Source: an uncultured Alphaproteobacteria bacterium
GTDB taxonomy: Bacteria > Pseudomonadota > Alphaproteobacteria > CAAHEQ01 > UBA3637
DNA length: 49,950 nt
Assembly: GCA_937888725.1 (NCBI GenBank)
Contig: CALARE010000088.1
Coordinates: 1-49,950, forward strand
Direction of reading: 5' to 3'
Shown: positions 43,397 to 49,950 of the stretch, one piece after another
How positions within the stretch are numbered: position 1 is the stretch's first letter
Layout of the letters: every line of letters starts with the position of its first letter
The notes under the pieces: generated by a model
The model's database searches: none
What the model was told of the DNA's origin: nothing
The model's input: the letters and a program-made list of their open reading frames with translations, nothing else
Position numbers and translations under genes: made by a program

Positions 43397-44083
43397 ATGA
43401 AATTTACGGCACGTCCATTAAAAACGCATCTTAAAAAAGTAAAAGGCAGAAAAGCATCTAGTACAAAATGGTTGCAAAGGCAGGTGAATGACCCTTATGT
43501 GAGTGAGGCACACCGTTTGGGTTATCGTGGGAGAGCTGCTTTTAAAATTATGCAATTAGATGATCAATTTCACTTTTTTAAACCTGGGAAAAGGGTTGTA
43601 GATTTAGGGTGTGCACCAGGGGGGTGGTCGCAAGTTGCTGTAAAGCGTGTTCATTCGACACCTGAAAATCCATTGGTTGTTGGGATGGACTTGTTACCTG
43701 CTGATCCGATAGCGGGGGCAAAATTGGTACAAATGGATTTTACCCTTGATGAAGCCCCAGATAAGTTAAGAGAGCTTTTAAATGGTCATCAAGCTGATAT
43801 TGTTATGTCTGATATGGCAGCAAATACGACAGGGGTTCATGCTCTTGACCATTTGCGTATCATGAATTTATTGGAAATGGCTTATGATTTTGCTTTACAG
43901 GTTTTAAATCCTGGTGGTGTTTTTATTGCAAAAATTTTTCAAGGGGGAACTGAAAATCAATTTTTAGCTGAAATGAAACAGCATTTTAAAGTTGTTAAAC
44001 ATGCCAAACCTGATGCTAGTCGCAAAGATTCATCTGAGGTTTATGTTGTTGCGACAGGCTTTAAAGGGAAAAAGGAAGATTAG
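43397..44083 (+). CDS. rlmE: 23S rRNA (uridine-2552-2'-O)-methyltransferase
   Basis: RlmE (FtsJ/RrmJ) methylates U2552 in the ribosomal A loop using SAM. The SAM loop is VVDLGCAPGGWSQVA, followed by MSDMAANTTG (catalytic Asp) and FIAKIFQGG with catalytic Lys; the KPDASRKDSSEVYVVATGF block is the FtsJ C-terminal signature. Basic N-terminal extension (KKVKGRKASSTKW) binds RNA and is typical for alphaproteobacteria. Length 228. It is followed by an RsmB-type gene 7 bases later. Confidence 0.95.
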   Translation: MKFTARPLKTHLKKVKGRKASSTKWLQRQVNDPYVSEAHRLGYRGRAAFKIMQLDDQFHFFKPGKRVVDLGCAPGGWSQVAVKRVHSTPENPLVVGMDLLPADPIAGAKLVQMDFTLDEAPDKLRELLNGHQADIVMSDMAANTTGVHALDHLRIMNLLEMAYDFALQVLNPGGVFIAKIFQGGTENQFLAEMKQHFKVVKHAKPDASRKDSSEVYVVATGFKGKKED

Positions 44084-44090
44084 TTTTTTT

Positions 44091-45200
44091 ATGAGAGAAG
44101 AAATTATCCACAAAGTTGCTGCAGAACTTTTAAAACAAATTGATAAAGAAACACGACCCGCTTCAGAAGTTATAAATTCTTTTACAAGAACGCATAAATC
44201 ATTCGGTTCAAAAGATAGGCGTCTTTTAACAGAAACGGTTTGGCGTGTGATTCGTCATAAAGCTCGATTGGATTATTTGTGCCCTAAGGCTGATTATCTT
44301 GAAAAAATTGTCTTTTTAAATAGTGTTGAAACATTGTCTGATGCAAAAATGCCTTTTTCTGTTCGAATGGAAGTACCTGAATGGGTGATTTCCAAAATTC
44401 AAAATGCGGATAAAGAGTTGCCAGCTCTTTTAAATGTTCCTGATATTATTTTAAGAGCGACAAACGAGAGGGTCTTTGTACAAAAAGAGCTTTTAAAAGA
44501 AGGGGTGGAAACTGAGATAACGCAACTTTCACCTTTTGGTCTTATTTTAAAAAAACGAACAAATTTAAATGCGTTAAAAGCGTTTAAATCAGGCCTTGTT
44601 GAGGTGCAGGATGAAGGGTCCCAATTGGTGGCTCTTGAAACAAAAATTAAACCAAATGATAGGGTGCTTGATTATTGTGCTGGGGCAGGGGGAAAATCTT
44701 TGATTTTTGCACAAATGATGAATGGAAAAGGGAAAATCATAGCTCATGATGTTTCAAGACAAAGCTTGCATGAATTAGAAAAAAGAGCTCATCGTGCTGG
44801 TATTAATATGATTGAAACAACACTTGATATTCCTGACTATTTAAAAAAGAATCCCTCTTTTTCTTTCTCGCATATTGTGGTAGATGCCCCTTGTTCTGGG
44901 ATTGGTACCTGGCGACGGTGTCCTGATGCACGGTGGAAATTAACTGAACAGCAATTTTCTGAGGTGTTAAAAAAACAAGCCTCTATTTTAAAAAAAGCGT
45001 CATCATATGCTGTAGATGGTTGCTATTTGATTTATATGACATGTTCGATTACAGAAGATGAAAATATATTACAGGTTAGGAAATTTTTAAGATCACATCC
45101 TTGTTTTAAACTAAAAAAACATAAGCAATTTTCACCCTTTCAAACAAATACAGATGGGCTTTTTATAGCCATTATGCAAAAAGAAAATGTAAAAGTATAA
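44091..45200 (+). CDS. rsmB: RsmB/NOL1/NOP2/Sun-family rRNA cytosine-C5 methyltransferase
   Basis: Methylates cytosine C5 in rRNA. Motif IV is VVDAPCSGIGTWRRCPDARW (Cys that assists release) and motif VI IYMTCSITEDEN holds the catalytic Cys; SAM loop is DYCAGAGGKSLIFA. The N-terminal part (about 90 residues) looks like a short NusB-like RNA-binding region. ATG 44091 is chosen over 43992, which lies inside rlmE in another frame. At 369 residues it is shorter than E. coli RsmB, so the exact target (C967 or another site) is open. Confidence 0.85.
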   Translation: MREEIIHKVAAELLKQIDKETRPASEVINSFTRTHKSFGSKDRRLLTETVWRVIRHKARLDYLCPKADYLEKIVFLNSVETLSDAKMPFSVRMEVPEWVISKIQNADKELPALLNVPDIILRATNERVFVQKELLKEGVETEITQLSPFGLILKKRTNLNALKAFKSGLVEVQDEGSQLVALETKIKPNDRVLDYCAGAGGKSLIFAQMMNGKGKIIAHDVSRQSLHELEKRAHRAGINMIETTLDIPDYLKKNPSFSFSHIVVDAPCSGIGTWRRCPDARWKLTEQQFSEVLKKQASILKKASSYAVDGCYLIYMTCSITEDENILQVRKFLRSHPCFKLKKHKQFSPFQTNTDGLFIAIMQKENVKV

Positions 45201-45205
45201 AAGGA

Positions 45206-45234
45206 TTGACAAATTAAGTTTGTTTTGTTATAAT
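45206..45234 (+). promoter_or_regulatory. Consensus sigma-70 promoter of the glycosyltransferase gene
   Basis: TTGACA (45206-45211) and TATAAT (45229-45234) with exactly 17 bases between, the best promoter match in the window. Transcription would begin about 30 bases upstream of the ATG at 45272. Confidence 0.85.
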
Positions 45235-45271
45235 CCAACGATATAGGGAAGACGTTGAAAGGAACTACGAA

Positions 45272-46237
45272 ATGATATCACGTTTTTTTATTGCAAACTC
45301 TGCCTATTCTTTATTACAGTACCTTTTGGCTTTTACGGACAAAATTGATGAAACACATTATTTGTTAGGCCCTGCAATTCAAGAAAATGATCTTAAAGCT
45401 AAAACCGCTTTTAAATTGCCTGTCAAAGGGATTGAAGATGATTGTGTTCATGCATTTTTGGATAAATTAGATAGCCGTTTAGAGGGGTTTGAAGTACCTT
45501 TTTATGGTAATCTTGTTACACCTTATGCAAAGGAAATTTCTCAAAGATATCCGTTTTATTCCCTTTCGGATGGAGCAAGTGATTCACATATGGTTGAAAA
45601 GCACCTTAAAAATCCAGACGTTTTAAAATGCTACACAACAAAATTGGGGCATGAAATTGAACAGAGTGAAAATCCTAAACTTGTTGTACATGATTTAAAA
45701 AAGTTATGGAAAGAAAAATCTTTAGCTGAAAAAGAAAAAATTGCGAAGATTTTTAGCGTTGATTCAGCTTCCTTAAGATTGTTAGAACAAAAATCTGTGA
45801 TTTTAATCACACAACCATTAAGTGAGGATGGTATCATTTCTGAAGATGAAAAGGTTGCACTTTATAAAAGTATTTTAAGCAATTATGATATAAACAATGT
45901 TGTGATTAAACCACATCCGAGAGAAAAAACAAATTGGGCTGAAATTTTCCCTAACACACCGATTATTACAAGGAGAGTTCCTGCGGAATTGCTTGCAATG
46001 ATGGTTGAACCGAAAAATGTTTGTACTTTTTATTCAACCGCTGCTTTTTCGCTTTGTGACCCTGAACATGTTGATATTTATTCAAAGGATTTTTCTCAAT
46101 TAACATTTGCACACCCAGGTCAAAATATGGGAACGGTTCCTTATGTGGATATTGAAGCGGTTTATGGGCATCGTCCATTTAATTGGCGTCGTATCCCAAT
46201 TAAAGATTTTTATCGCCCGCAAAATACAAGAGAATAG
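45272..46237 (+). CDS. Putative GT52-like glycosyltransferase (sialyltransferase-like)
   Basis: A 321-residue cytosolic protein. It has features I associate with GT52 lipooligosaccharide sialyltransferases: YSLSDGASDSHMVE (compare the FDDG loop), ILITQPLSEDGII, VIKPHPREKTNW with the PHPR element and TFYSTAAFSL near the C-terminus. These are the CMP-sugar binding blocks of that fold. Donor and acceptor are not known; with the lipid A genes in the window, modification of the outer sugar chain is the natural guess. GT80/GT38 or a capsule-type enzyme are alternatives. Single gene with its own strong promoter and terminator. Confidence 0.6.
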   Translation: MISRFFIANSAYSLLQYLLAFTDKIDETHYLLGPAIQENDLKAKTAFKLPVKGIEDDCVHAFLDKLDSRLEGFEVPFYGNLVTPYAKEISQRYPFYSLSDGASDSHMVEKHLKNPDVLKCYTTKLGHEIEQSENPKLVVHDLKKLWKEKSLAEKEKIAKIFSVDSASLRLLEQKSVILITQPLSEDGIISEDEKVALYKSILSNYDINNVVIKPHPREKTNWAEIFPNTPIITRRVPAELLAMMVEPKNVCTFYSTAAFSLCDPEHVDIYSKDFSQLTFAHPGQNMGTVPYVDIEAVYGHRPFNWRRIPIKDFYRPQNTRE

Positions 46238-46248
46238 TCGTCTTAGTT

Positions 46249-46287
46249 AAAAACAGTTGGTTCTAAAAAGAATTGGCTGTTTTTTTT
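46249..46287. terminator. Bidirectional terminator between glycosyltransferase and Er-VIT1 genes
   Basis: AAAAACAGTTGGTTCT and AGAATTGGCTGTTTTT pair over 16 bases (four G-T) around an AAAA loop, with T-run on the right and A-run on the left, between two convergent genes. Confidence 0.8.
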
Positions 46288-47167
46288 AACCAACTTCTAA
46301 TCCGAAAAATATTTTTGCTCCCAGTCCAATTAAAAACGAAATCAATGCAACGGTTAAACTAATCCCAGCCATTTCATAAAAACGAGGAGCGATTCTTTCT
46401 GATTTGACAATGGATATGTACGCACTAAAAATAAAAATTAAAAAGATAACAATGCTGAGCATTGTGATTAAAGCAGGTAAAAACAAATGGCTTGAAAATA
46501 AAAGATAGGGAAGGGTTAAAAATACCACGGTAATGAGGTATGCAATCCCTGTATATAGACTTGCAACAAGAGCTTTTTTGTTCCCATTTGCTTTTTCTGC
46601 CAAATAATTTGATGCTGCCATTGAAAGAGTTGCGGCAACACCTGTGATAATACCAGCAAGAGCGATAAGTTTTGTGTTCATTAAAACAAAGGTCAACCCC
46701 GCAATGCATCCCGTTAATTCAACCAATGCATCATTAAGACCAAGAACCATCGCTCCTATATAATTAAGGCGTTCCTCATTTAACATGCTGATAAGCTCTT
46801 TTTCATGGGTTTCTTCTTGGGAAATAATATACGCAACCTCAGGGAATTTTTCTTTAATTTCTTGAAGTGCTTTAATCCCTTTATATTCATGCGTTTCAAG
46901 TATTTTAATCACAAATGTATAGCCAAGTATATAGCTGACAAATTGATAAAAAAGAACTTTAAAGAAATTAGGCTTGAGTTCTTTTTTCGTATATTGAGCC
47001 CAAATATGTGCGTGAGCTTCCTCCTCAGTTGCAATTCTTAATAGAACGCTTTTATTCCCCTTATCTTTAACCCGTTTTGCAATTTTAGAATAAAGCAAGG
47101 CACTGGTGAGCTCATCTTTTTGAAAGGTTTTTAAAAGATTTAGTTGTTCTTGCGATAATGTTGGCAT
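46286..47167 (-). CDS. Ferritin-like/VIT1 fusion iron protein (MbfA type)
   Basis: A 293-residue protein with an N-terminal ferritin-like (erythrin) domain (about residues 1-140) containing KDELTSALLYSKIA, EEEAHAHIW and QEETHEKEL as the di-iron Glu/His ligands, fused to a C-terminal five-helix VIT1/CCC1 transporter domain (LGLNDALVELTGCIAGL ... AGIITGVAATLSMAASNYL). Alphaproteobacterial MbfA proteins of this layout export iron and protect from iron and peroxide stress; the same role is inferred here. Manganese is an alternative cargo. Convergent with the glycosyltransferase gene. Confidence 0.85.
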   Translation of the reverse strand: MPTLSQEQLNLLKTFQKDELTSALLYSKIAKRVKDKGNKSVLLRIATEEEAHAHIWAQYTKKELKPNFFKVLFYQFVSYILGYTFVIKILETHEYKGIKALQEIKEKFPEVAYIISQEETHEKELISMLNEERLNYIGAMVLGLNDALVELTGCIAGLTFVLMNTKLIALAGIITGVAATLSMAASNYLAEKANGNKKALVASLYTGIAYLITVVFLTLPYLLFSSHLFLPALITMLSIVIFLIFIFSAYISIVKSERIAPRFYEMAGISLTVALISFLIGLGAKIFFGLEVG

Positions 47168-47292
47168 AATTTATCTCCTTTAACATTAAGCAAAAGTGTA
47201 TTTTTAATAAAATGTCAAGAGTAAAATAAAATGATTTTCTTGATTTTTAATAAATTATTTGATAAAACTTCTTTAATTAAGGAGGGTTCATT

Positions 47293-47721
47293 ATGGCTGA
47301 AAGATTTAAAATTCCAGTTGGTATCTTTGTCATGTTAAGGAAAGATACAAAGGTTTTATTGCAACTTAGAAAAAATTGCTCTTTCTCAGGTGATTATGGC
47401 TTTGTTGGAGGTCATTTAGATGGTGCTGAACAAATTGTATCAGCAGCTATTCGTGAAGTAAAAGAAGAAGTTGGAGTAGATGTTCATCCGCATGATTTGG
47501 TTTTAAAAACAATTTGTCATAGTAATAAGGGGGAGGAGTATTTACAATTTTATTTTGAATGTTATAAGTGGTCAGGCAAAATTGAAAATAAAGAGACAAA
47601 TAAATGTGAAAAATTAGAATGGTGTGAATGGGAAAATCTACCATTTAATACATGTCCTTATTTAAAAGAAGCTGTTTTAAAAATAAATGATGGAATTTCT
47701 TTTTATGAGGATGAATTTTAA
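47293..47721 (+). CDS. Nudix hydrolase
   Basis: A 142-residue single-domain Nudix protein. The box is complete: GHLDGAEQIV then REVKEEVGV (G-x5-E-x7-RE-x2-EE-x-G). It begins MAERFKIPVGIFVMLRKD, similar in length and style to small nucleoside-triphosphate pyrophosphohydrolases. AAGGAGG at eight bases before the ATG is a strong ribosome site. It is immediately followed (no gap) by the kinase-ASCH gene. Substrate unknown. Confidence 0.9.
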   Translation: MAERFKIPVGIFVMLRKDTKVLLQLRKNCSFSGDYGFVGGHLDGAEQIVSAAIREVKEEVGVDVHPHDLVLKTICHSNKGEEYLQFYFECYKWSGKIENKETNKCEKLEWCEWENLPFNTCPYLKEAVLKINDGISFYEDEF

Positions 47722-48606
47722 ATGTTAATTTTGAATATGAATGGTCCTATAAATGCGGGAAAATCGACAGTTTCAAAAATATTGGTGAATTTATTTTCTA
47801 ATGCTACTTTTATTGAAGTGGATGATTTGTTAAGTGATGAAGAACGGTCAAAACTATCTTTATCCGTTCAAGATGGTTGGCGAGAAAGATGCCGTAGATT
47901 AAGTGAAAAACTCCTTCATTTAAAGGAAACAAAAGAATATGAAACCGTTATTTTTGCTTATCCTATTACGGAAAAGTTGTTTCAACAATGGCGTTCATTT
48001 GAAGATGAAAATACAAAATTTTTAAATGTTACAATTGCACCGAGTTTGGATAATTGTTTAAAAAATCGTGGCACAAGGTCTTTGACAGATTGGGAAGTAA
48101 ACCGCATTTATAAAATGTATGAAGAAGGGTATCATAATCGCCCCTTTGCCGATTTTATTGTTAATAATGAAAATCAAACGCCTGAACAAACAGCTTGGAT
48201 TATTAAATGTTTTATTGATCAAGCGTTATCACCAAAACAACAATGGTTGCACTTGGTTGAAAGGCGTTGGCAAGCACTGCTAAATGGTGAAAAAACATCA
48301 ACATTTCGCTTGAATGAGGGATTTGTTCATAAAGGTTTTTTGGTGTATAAAGATTGTCCCAATGAAAAATTTGCTGAGGTTGTTTATGTGACAAATGTTT
48401 ATTATATGCCCTTAAAACAAGCATTAGAATTAGATGGTTTTGATGAGCATACGCCTGATGTCGAAACGGGGTTAAAGCAGATGCAATGCCATTATCCAGA
48501 TATTACTTTAGAAACACCGCTTTTGTTTGTTAAGCATTTAAGCGTTCCCGAAACAAAACAAAAATATCCACAAGAAGTTGATTTGGTGTTGAAAGGAAAA
48601 GAATAA
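47722..48606 (+). CDS. P-loop kinase fused to an ASCH domain
   Basis: Residues 1-165 are a P-loop kinase: NGPINAGKSTVSKIL (Walker A) and FIEVDDLLSDEE for the acceptor side. Residues about 175-294 match an ASCH domain, a PUA-like RNA- or nucleotide-binding fold (QWLHLVERRWQALLNGEKTS then TFRLNEG, the GxKxxxxR region). The fusion joins two domains that usually act on nucleotides or modified RNA. Adjacent genes are a Nudix hydrolase and a pyrophosphatase remnant, with a TAATG overlap to the latter. Substrate unknown. Confidence 0.75.
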   Translation: MLILNMNGPINAGKSTVSKILVNLFSNATFIEVDDLLSDEERSKLSLSVQDGWRERCRRLSEKLLHLKETKEYETVIFAYPITEKLFQQWRSFEDENTKFLNVTIAPSLDNCLKNRGTRSLTDWEVNRIYKMYEEGYHNRPFADFIVNNENQTPEQTAWIIKCFIDQALSPKQQWLHLVERRWQALLNGEKTSTFRLNEGFVHKGFLVYKDCPNEKFAEVVYVTNVYYMPLKQALELDGFDEHTPDVETGLKQMQCHYPDITLETPLLFVKHLSVPETKQKYPQEVDLVLKGKE

Positions 48607-48905
48607 TGGTGTGTGAAAATTCATCTTCTCAAAAATATGTGGAGAAAATTGTATCTGTTGTGATGGATAGACCATTGGGGTGCAAATATCCAAAATATGG
48701 ATTTATTTATCCAGTTAATTATGGGTATGTGCCAAATACCGTTTTTGGTGATGGTGAAAAATTGGATGCTTATGTGTTGGGGATTTAAACACCTGTTGAA
48801 AAATTCACAGGCAGGTGTATTGCCGTTGTTCATCGCATAAATGATGTTTTTGAAAAACAAATCCATTTTCAAGAACAATGGTTTGAGCATATTATTGTGA
48901 GATAG
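48606..48905 (+). pseudogene. Inorganic-pyrophosphatase-like gene with in-frame stop
   Basis: The frame opens at ATG 48606 overlapping the previous stop (TAATG) and encodes a soluble pyrophosphatase-like sequence: VMDRPLGCKYPKYGFIYPVN, then GYVPNTVFGDGEKLDAYVLG with the acidic metal-binding loop. Codon 61 (48786-48788) is TAA. Beyond it the same frame continues without interruption through TPVEKFTGRCIAVVHRIND and FQEQWFEHIIVR to TAG at 48905, giving 99 codons, a typical length for the short pyrophosphatase-like family. One base change (GAA to TAA) would explain it. A sequencing error or a read-through event are alternatives. Confidence 0.8.
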
Positions 48906-48938
48906 GGTATTTAAATTAAAATAAGGGTCTTTAATAAT

Positions 48939-49559
48939 ATGTTGGATAAAGAAATTTTTGACAATGAAACGGAACGTTACGCAAAAGAAAATATCCATTT
49001 TTATGTGGATAATCCTGATAGGTATATTCCAAAAGACAAGCCAGATCTTCAAAATGAAAAAGATGGTATTGGTATAGAGGTTTGTTACAGTATTTTACCT
49101 AGGGAAGCTATTTGTGAAAATGTTTGGGGAAAAATATATGACTTGCCTTATTCAAAAGCTAAAACATATTTGTTGAAAAATAGCAAAAAATTTCTTTTAG
49201 ATTTATGGGATTGCGGGAACGAACGAAAAGCTCTTTCTCCATTTGATGGGATGGTGGATTTTGAAATACATATAAAAAATACAAGCAAAATTATATTAAA
49301 AAAAATAAGGGAAAAATTACAGCATTATCTTTTTCCTAAAACAGGTCTGTTTGTTCGAATAAAATATGCGTTTGATGAAGATAATGTGCAATCTGTTTTT
49401 AGTTTGGTTTGTGAAAAAATGTCTGTTACAGATAGGCATTTTGATTTTTATATTTTAGATTGCCCAGAGTTTGGTTACAAGTGCTGTGTTATGAATGGAA
49501 AATTATCTTTTGAAAAGATTGAAAAGTGTTTGCATAAGAAAGAACCGTGTAATTTATAA
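48939..49559 (+). CDS. Protein of unknown function
   Basis: A 206-residue hydrophilic protein with an AAGGG ribosome site 11 bases before the ATG. No known family; it has several Cys (EVCYSILPREAICENVW, FSLVCEK, ILDCPEFGYKCCVM) suggesting possible metal binding, and a Lys/Glu-rich C-terminus. It follows the pyrophosphatase remnant on the same strand by 33 bases. The 3' part of the frame lies next to non-coding repeat-like sequence. Confidence 0.55.
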   Translation: MLDKEIFDNETERYAKENIHFYVDNPDRYIPKDKPDLQNEKDGIGIEVCYSILPREAICENVWGKIYDLPYSKAKTYLLKNSKKFLLDLWDCGNERKALSPFDGMVDFEIHIKNTSKIILKKIREKLQHYLFPKTGLFVRIKYAFDEDNVQSVFSLVCEKMSVTDRHFDFYILDCPEFGYKCCVMNGKLSFEKIEKCLHKKEPCNL

Positions 49560-49950
49560 AGCTTTCAAGTAGACTGTCGCAAAATAATATAAATTTAATG
49601 CCATTAAGATTATAAATTGAGCATTTGCTTAATACTATAGAAACAGCAAATAATGGTGAAAAAAAATGATAAAGAAACGACACAGTCAAAAGAGTTTGTT
49701 CTTTGGCTGAGGTTTGGTGATGGATATGGGGTGTGCGGTTGGATATCAAGAAAAGCCTCGAAATAAGAGATTTTTTAATAAAGCAACGGCGTACACGTTC
49801 GCCTACTTTTTGTCTGACGAACTCACTTATTCGGGGGTTCGGCCTCATCCGATACCACACAACAAAAAACCTCCCGCATAAGGGGAGGTTCATTGTTGGT
49901 GGGCCCTTCGAGATTGTAAATTCCCAAAATAAATTTTGGGCCCCTTTCCG
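49560..49950. other. Non-coding right end, resembling the tRNA-3'-end repeat family
   Basis: No supportable gene. It has TTCGGGGGTTCGGCCTCAT at 49830-49848, 16 of 19 bases identical to the TTCGTGGCTTCGGCCCCAT of the array at 24.5-24.9 kb, then an intrinsic terminator read on the minus strand, then TGGTGGGCCC (49897-49906), the complement of a plausible tRNA 3' end GGGCCCACCA, and then AAATTCCCAAAAT / ATTTTGGG hairpin sequence. The order of parts equals that in the array. Confidence 0.5.
49866..49890 (-). terminator. Minus-strand intrinsic terminator near the right edge
   Basis: AACCTCCC-GCATAA-GGGGAGGTT with an A-run on its left in the plus strand, so a transcript entering from the right on the minus strand ends here with a U-run. 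It would serve a gene, probably a tRNA, beyond 49950. Confidence 0.7.

Noticed and set aside
43992..44090. Longer N-terminus for the RsmB-type enzyme
   Set aside because: It would lie within rlmE in another frame; ATG 44091 just after the rlmE stop is more natural.
48786..48788. Selenocysteine or recoded stop in the pyrophosphatase gene
   Set aside because: The codon is TAA, not TGA, and TAA is used as a normal stop throughout the window.
49489..49893. Minus-strand 134-residue frame at the right end
   Set aside because: It runs antisense over the 3' end of the plus-strand gene and the terminator and repeat-like DNA; composition is not protein-like and no ribosome site is seen.
49897..49950. 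A complete tRNA ending at TGGTGGGCCC
   Set aside because: On the minus strand the bases before GGGCCCACCA do not form a T arm (no GG-TTCRA-CC pattern), so only the 3' end is tRNA-like.

Overview
The window reads as chromosomal DNA of a strongly AT-rich Gram-negative alphaproteobacterium, probably host-associated. The evidence is a lipid A pathway that uses LpxI rather than LpxH, the gene order cdsA-rseP-bamA-skp-lpxD-fabZ-lpxA-lpxI-lpxB, an Er/VIT1 (MbfA-type) fusion, a tRNA-His with an encoded extra 5' G, and numerous small secreted proteins and orphan genes. I cannot name the genus.

Layout. 1-3.6 kb: a minus-strand run of three paralogous putative zinc metallopeptidases, plus the start of a fourth gene that runs off the left edge. 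3.6-5.1 kb: a MarC-family membrane protein and two small lipoproteins. 5.1-7.8 kb: a plus-strand cassette of S66 peptidase, Nudix hydrolase, P-loop kinase and HAD phosphatase. 8.0-13.0 kb: two membrane microproteins, an 823-residue leucine-rich-repeat protein and a 597-residue exported protein. 13.0-16.1 kb: lipoprotein, trmJ, an exported repeat protein, pssA and psd, all minus strand; the last two make phosphatidylethanolamine. 16.3 kb: tRNA-Leu(CAG) with its own promoter and terminator. 16.8-20.1 kb: waaA-lpxK-lpxL, late lipid A/Kdo assembly. 20.2-24.5 kb: a degenerate response regulator, a DUF2934-like protein with a basic tail, a U32-family tRNA hydroxylation protein, and gpmI preceded by an attenuator-like leader. 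24.5-25.0 kb: tRNA-His with tandem repeats of its own 3' end and terminator. 25.1-28.3 kb: a 1039-residue orphan. 28.3-37.7 kb: the envelope operon cdsA to lpxB. 37.9-41.8 kb: ftsK, lolA and a periplasmic ankyrin-like protein. 41.9-45.2 kb: two orphans, rlmE and an rsmB-type methyltransferase. 45.3-49.6 kb: a GT52-like glycosyltransferase, an Er-VIT1 iron protein, a second Nudix/kinase-ASCH/pyrophosphatase cassette whose pyrophosphatase carries an in-frame stop, and an orphan. 49.6-49.95 kb: non-coding DNA resembling the tRNA-His-linked repeat.

How the genes fit together. About half of the window serves envelope biogenesis: early lipid A (lpxA, D, I, B, with fabZ), late lipid A (lpxK, waaA, lpxL), phospholipid synthesis (cdsA, pssA, psd), outer-membrane protein assembly (bamA, skp), lipoprotein export (lolA) and envelope proteolysis (rseP). 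The accessory parts hold the most unusual material: the metallopeptidase triad, two nucleotide-handling cassettes, the gpmI leader and the tRNA-3'-end repeat family. All functions are inferred from motifs read by eye; no searches were run.
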